This document shows positions 32,210-33,263 of a stretch of 33,263 bases of DNA, piece by piece. A model generated the notes under the pieces. It did not search any database, was not told the DNA's origin, and saw only the letters and a list, made by a program, of their open reading frames with translations. The first letter of the stretch is position 1; each line of letters starts with the position of its first letter. The stretch is taken from the NCBI GenBank assembly GCA_016285175.1, contig JAEEQF010000010.1, forward strand, positions 1-33,263, in the 5' to 3' direction. This DNA comes from Bacteroidales bacterium. Its GTDB lineage: Bacteria; Bacteroidota; Bacteroidia; Bacteroidales; UBA932. The translations under genes and the position numbers were made by a program.

Positions 32210-33263
32210 TTATGCAAACGGGAAAAGTTTGGTGAGCCAGATATAACCCAGCACGAAGCCCACGGCACCCATTACCAGACCCACCTTGGTCATATCCTTG
32301 GTCTCCACCATACCGGTAGAGGATGCGATGGCGTTCGGAGGGGTGGAGATGGGGAACAGCATAGCGATGGAGGCGCACACGGCAATGTAGGAAATCATGG
32401 CGCGGGTGCCGGTGGAACCCAGTTCCATACCTTCGGCCACCACGATGAGGATAGGGATAAGGAGGGCGGCGGTGGCACTGTTGGAGATGAAGTTGGACAG
32501 CAGGTAGCACACCAGGCCGGCCACGATCATAACCAACACGATAGACATGGTATTGAACGGGATGGCGTTGATGATTACCTTGGCAAGCCCGGTTCCCTGC
32601 AGGCAGGTACCCAGGGCGAAGCCGCCGGCAACGAGCCAAAGGACGCTCCAGTTGATTTCCTTGATGTCTTCCTTATTGAAAATACCGGTTGCGGTGAGCA
32701 CGCCCAGCGGAATGAGGGCAACTACGTTGGAGTTGATGCCGGTCCACTGCTCCGTAGCCCACAGGAGGATGGTGCCGATGAAGGTGCACCACACCACAGT
32801 GGTCCTCCAGTCTTTCTTGCGGGTGTTCTCCGGGATCTCCAGTACAATCTTCTCCGACTTGAAGGGGAAGAAGAGCTGTAGCACCAGCCAGGCAATGAAG
32901 ATCATGATAAGCACGTAAGGGATCATGCGGATGGACCACTCGCCGAAGCTGACGTCAAAACCGGCTTCCGAGAGGAACTTCACCGCGGTAGCATTGGGAG
33001 GCGTGCCGATAGGGGTGCCGATACCGCCCAGGTTGGCGGCTACGGGGATGGACAGCGCCAGGCCTATCTTTCCCTTGTCATCGGCCGGAAGCTTGGAAAG
33101 CACCGGAACCAGGAAGGCCAGCATCATGGCGGCGGTGGCCGTGTTGGACATGAACATGGAGAAGATGGCTATCACCAGCAGGAAACCCAGCAGCACCATC
33201 TTGGGCTTGGTGCCGAACAGGGACAGCAGGGCCTTGGCCATGGTAACGTCCAGTCCGTATTTT
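32210..33263 (-). CDS. DASS-family (SLC13) dicarboxylate/sodium transporter, 5' end outside the window
   Basis: At least 350 residues, open to the window edge (codons before the Met at 33241 read KYGLDVT and continue the frame). Two SNT-type motifs that bind sodium and carboxylate are present: FMSNTATAAM and FISNSATAALL, each paired with TPPNA (IGTPIGTPPNATA and FPISTPPNAIA). About eight or more membrane helices are visible. The family takes up succinate, malate, fumarate or citrate with sodium, in the inner membrane. Substrate is not determined; pairing with a porin supports organic-acid uptake. Confidence 0.92.
   Translation of the reverse strand, partial: KYGLDVTMAKALLSLFGTKPKMVLLGFLLVIAIFSMFMSNTATAAMMLAFLVPVLSKLPADDKGKIGLALSIPVAANLGGIGTPIGTPPNATAVKFLSEAGFDVSFGEWSIRMIPYVLIMIFIAWLVLQLFFPFKSEKIVLEIPENTRKKDWRTTVVWCTFIGTILLWATEQWTGINSNVVALIPLGVLTATGIFNKEDIKEINWSVLWLVAGGFALGTCLQGTGLAKVIINAIPFNTMSIVLVMIVAGLVCYLLSNFISNSATAALLIPILIVVAEGMELGSTGTRAMISYIAVCASIAMLFPISTPPNAIASSTGMVETKDMTKVGLVMGAVGFVLGYIWLTKLFPFA

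Overview
The window looks like a chromosomal segment of a high-GC member of the Bacteroidota, most likely an uncultured or Alistipes-like Bacteroidales. The evidence is the repeated use of the phylum-specific -7 promoter box TAnnTTTG in front of many genes, the near absence of Shine-Dalgarno sequences, and families typical of the phylum: a HU-CCDC81 domain protein, a DUF4837 lipoprotein, a DUF6515-like secreted protein, NamZ, and a DUF4922/SpoIID fusion. Species cannot be fixed from the sequence alone. No phage, plasmid or insertion-sequence genes are visible.

Layout. (1) 1-7.0 kb: tail of a nucleoside phosphorylase, nicotinate phosphoribosyltransferase (pncB), an MMPL/RND membrane protein, release factor 2 (prfB) and a GltS glutamate symporter. 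(2) 7.0-16.5 kb: a cell-wall supply and recycling block. The plus strand carries murI, namZ and a Ser/Arg-rich secreted protein. The minus strand carries one tightly packed operon running from the HU-CCDC81 membrane protein through an acyl-ACP thioesterase, a NUDIX hydrolase and a GalT-like/SpoIID fusion to an AmpG-like transporter. (3) 16.6-19.9 kb: tRNA-Asn, then four overlapping genes (HPr-kinase-like protein, soluble S26-type protease, PqqD-like protein, ABC exporter) that resemble a RiPP maturation and export module with no visible precursor. (4) 19.9-23.3 kb: a secreted CE1-type esterase, a DEDDh exonuclease, def and ruvX. The two intergenic regions around the exonuclease hold unusual palindrome arrays followed by related hairpin elements. 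(5) 23.3-30.8 kb: an M23-family protein, dxr, rseP, a DUF4837 lipoprotein, tRNA-Glu, rpsT, tRNA-Pro, and an oppositely oriented phosphohexomutase plus M23/LysM peptidase operon. (6) 30.9 kb to the end: an outer-membrane porin and the 3' part of a DASS dicarboxylate transporter.

Most genes are housekeeping or envelope genes. Four non-coding or DNA-level signals stand out. First, two arrays (21227-21382 and 22013-22126) share the same geometry, including a 38-bp core, but use different site sequences. Second, the heptamer ATCGGCC/GGCCGAT occurs about 60 times, roughly ten-fold more often than base composition predicts. Third, a ~45-60 bp in-frame coding repeat is shared by two unrelated proteins 12 kb apart. 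Fourth, five genes have a -7 box only 4-7 nt from the start codon, implying leaderless mRNAs. All counts were made by eye.
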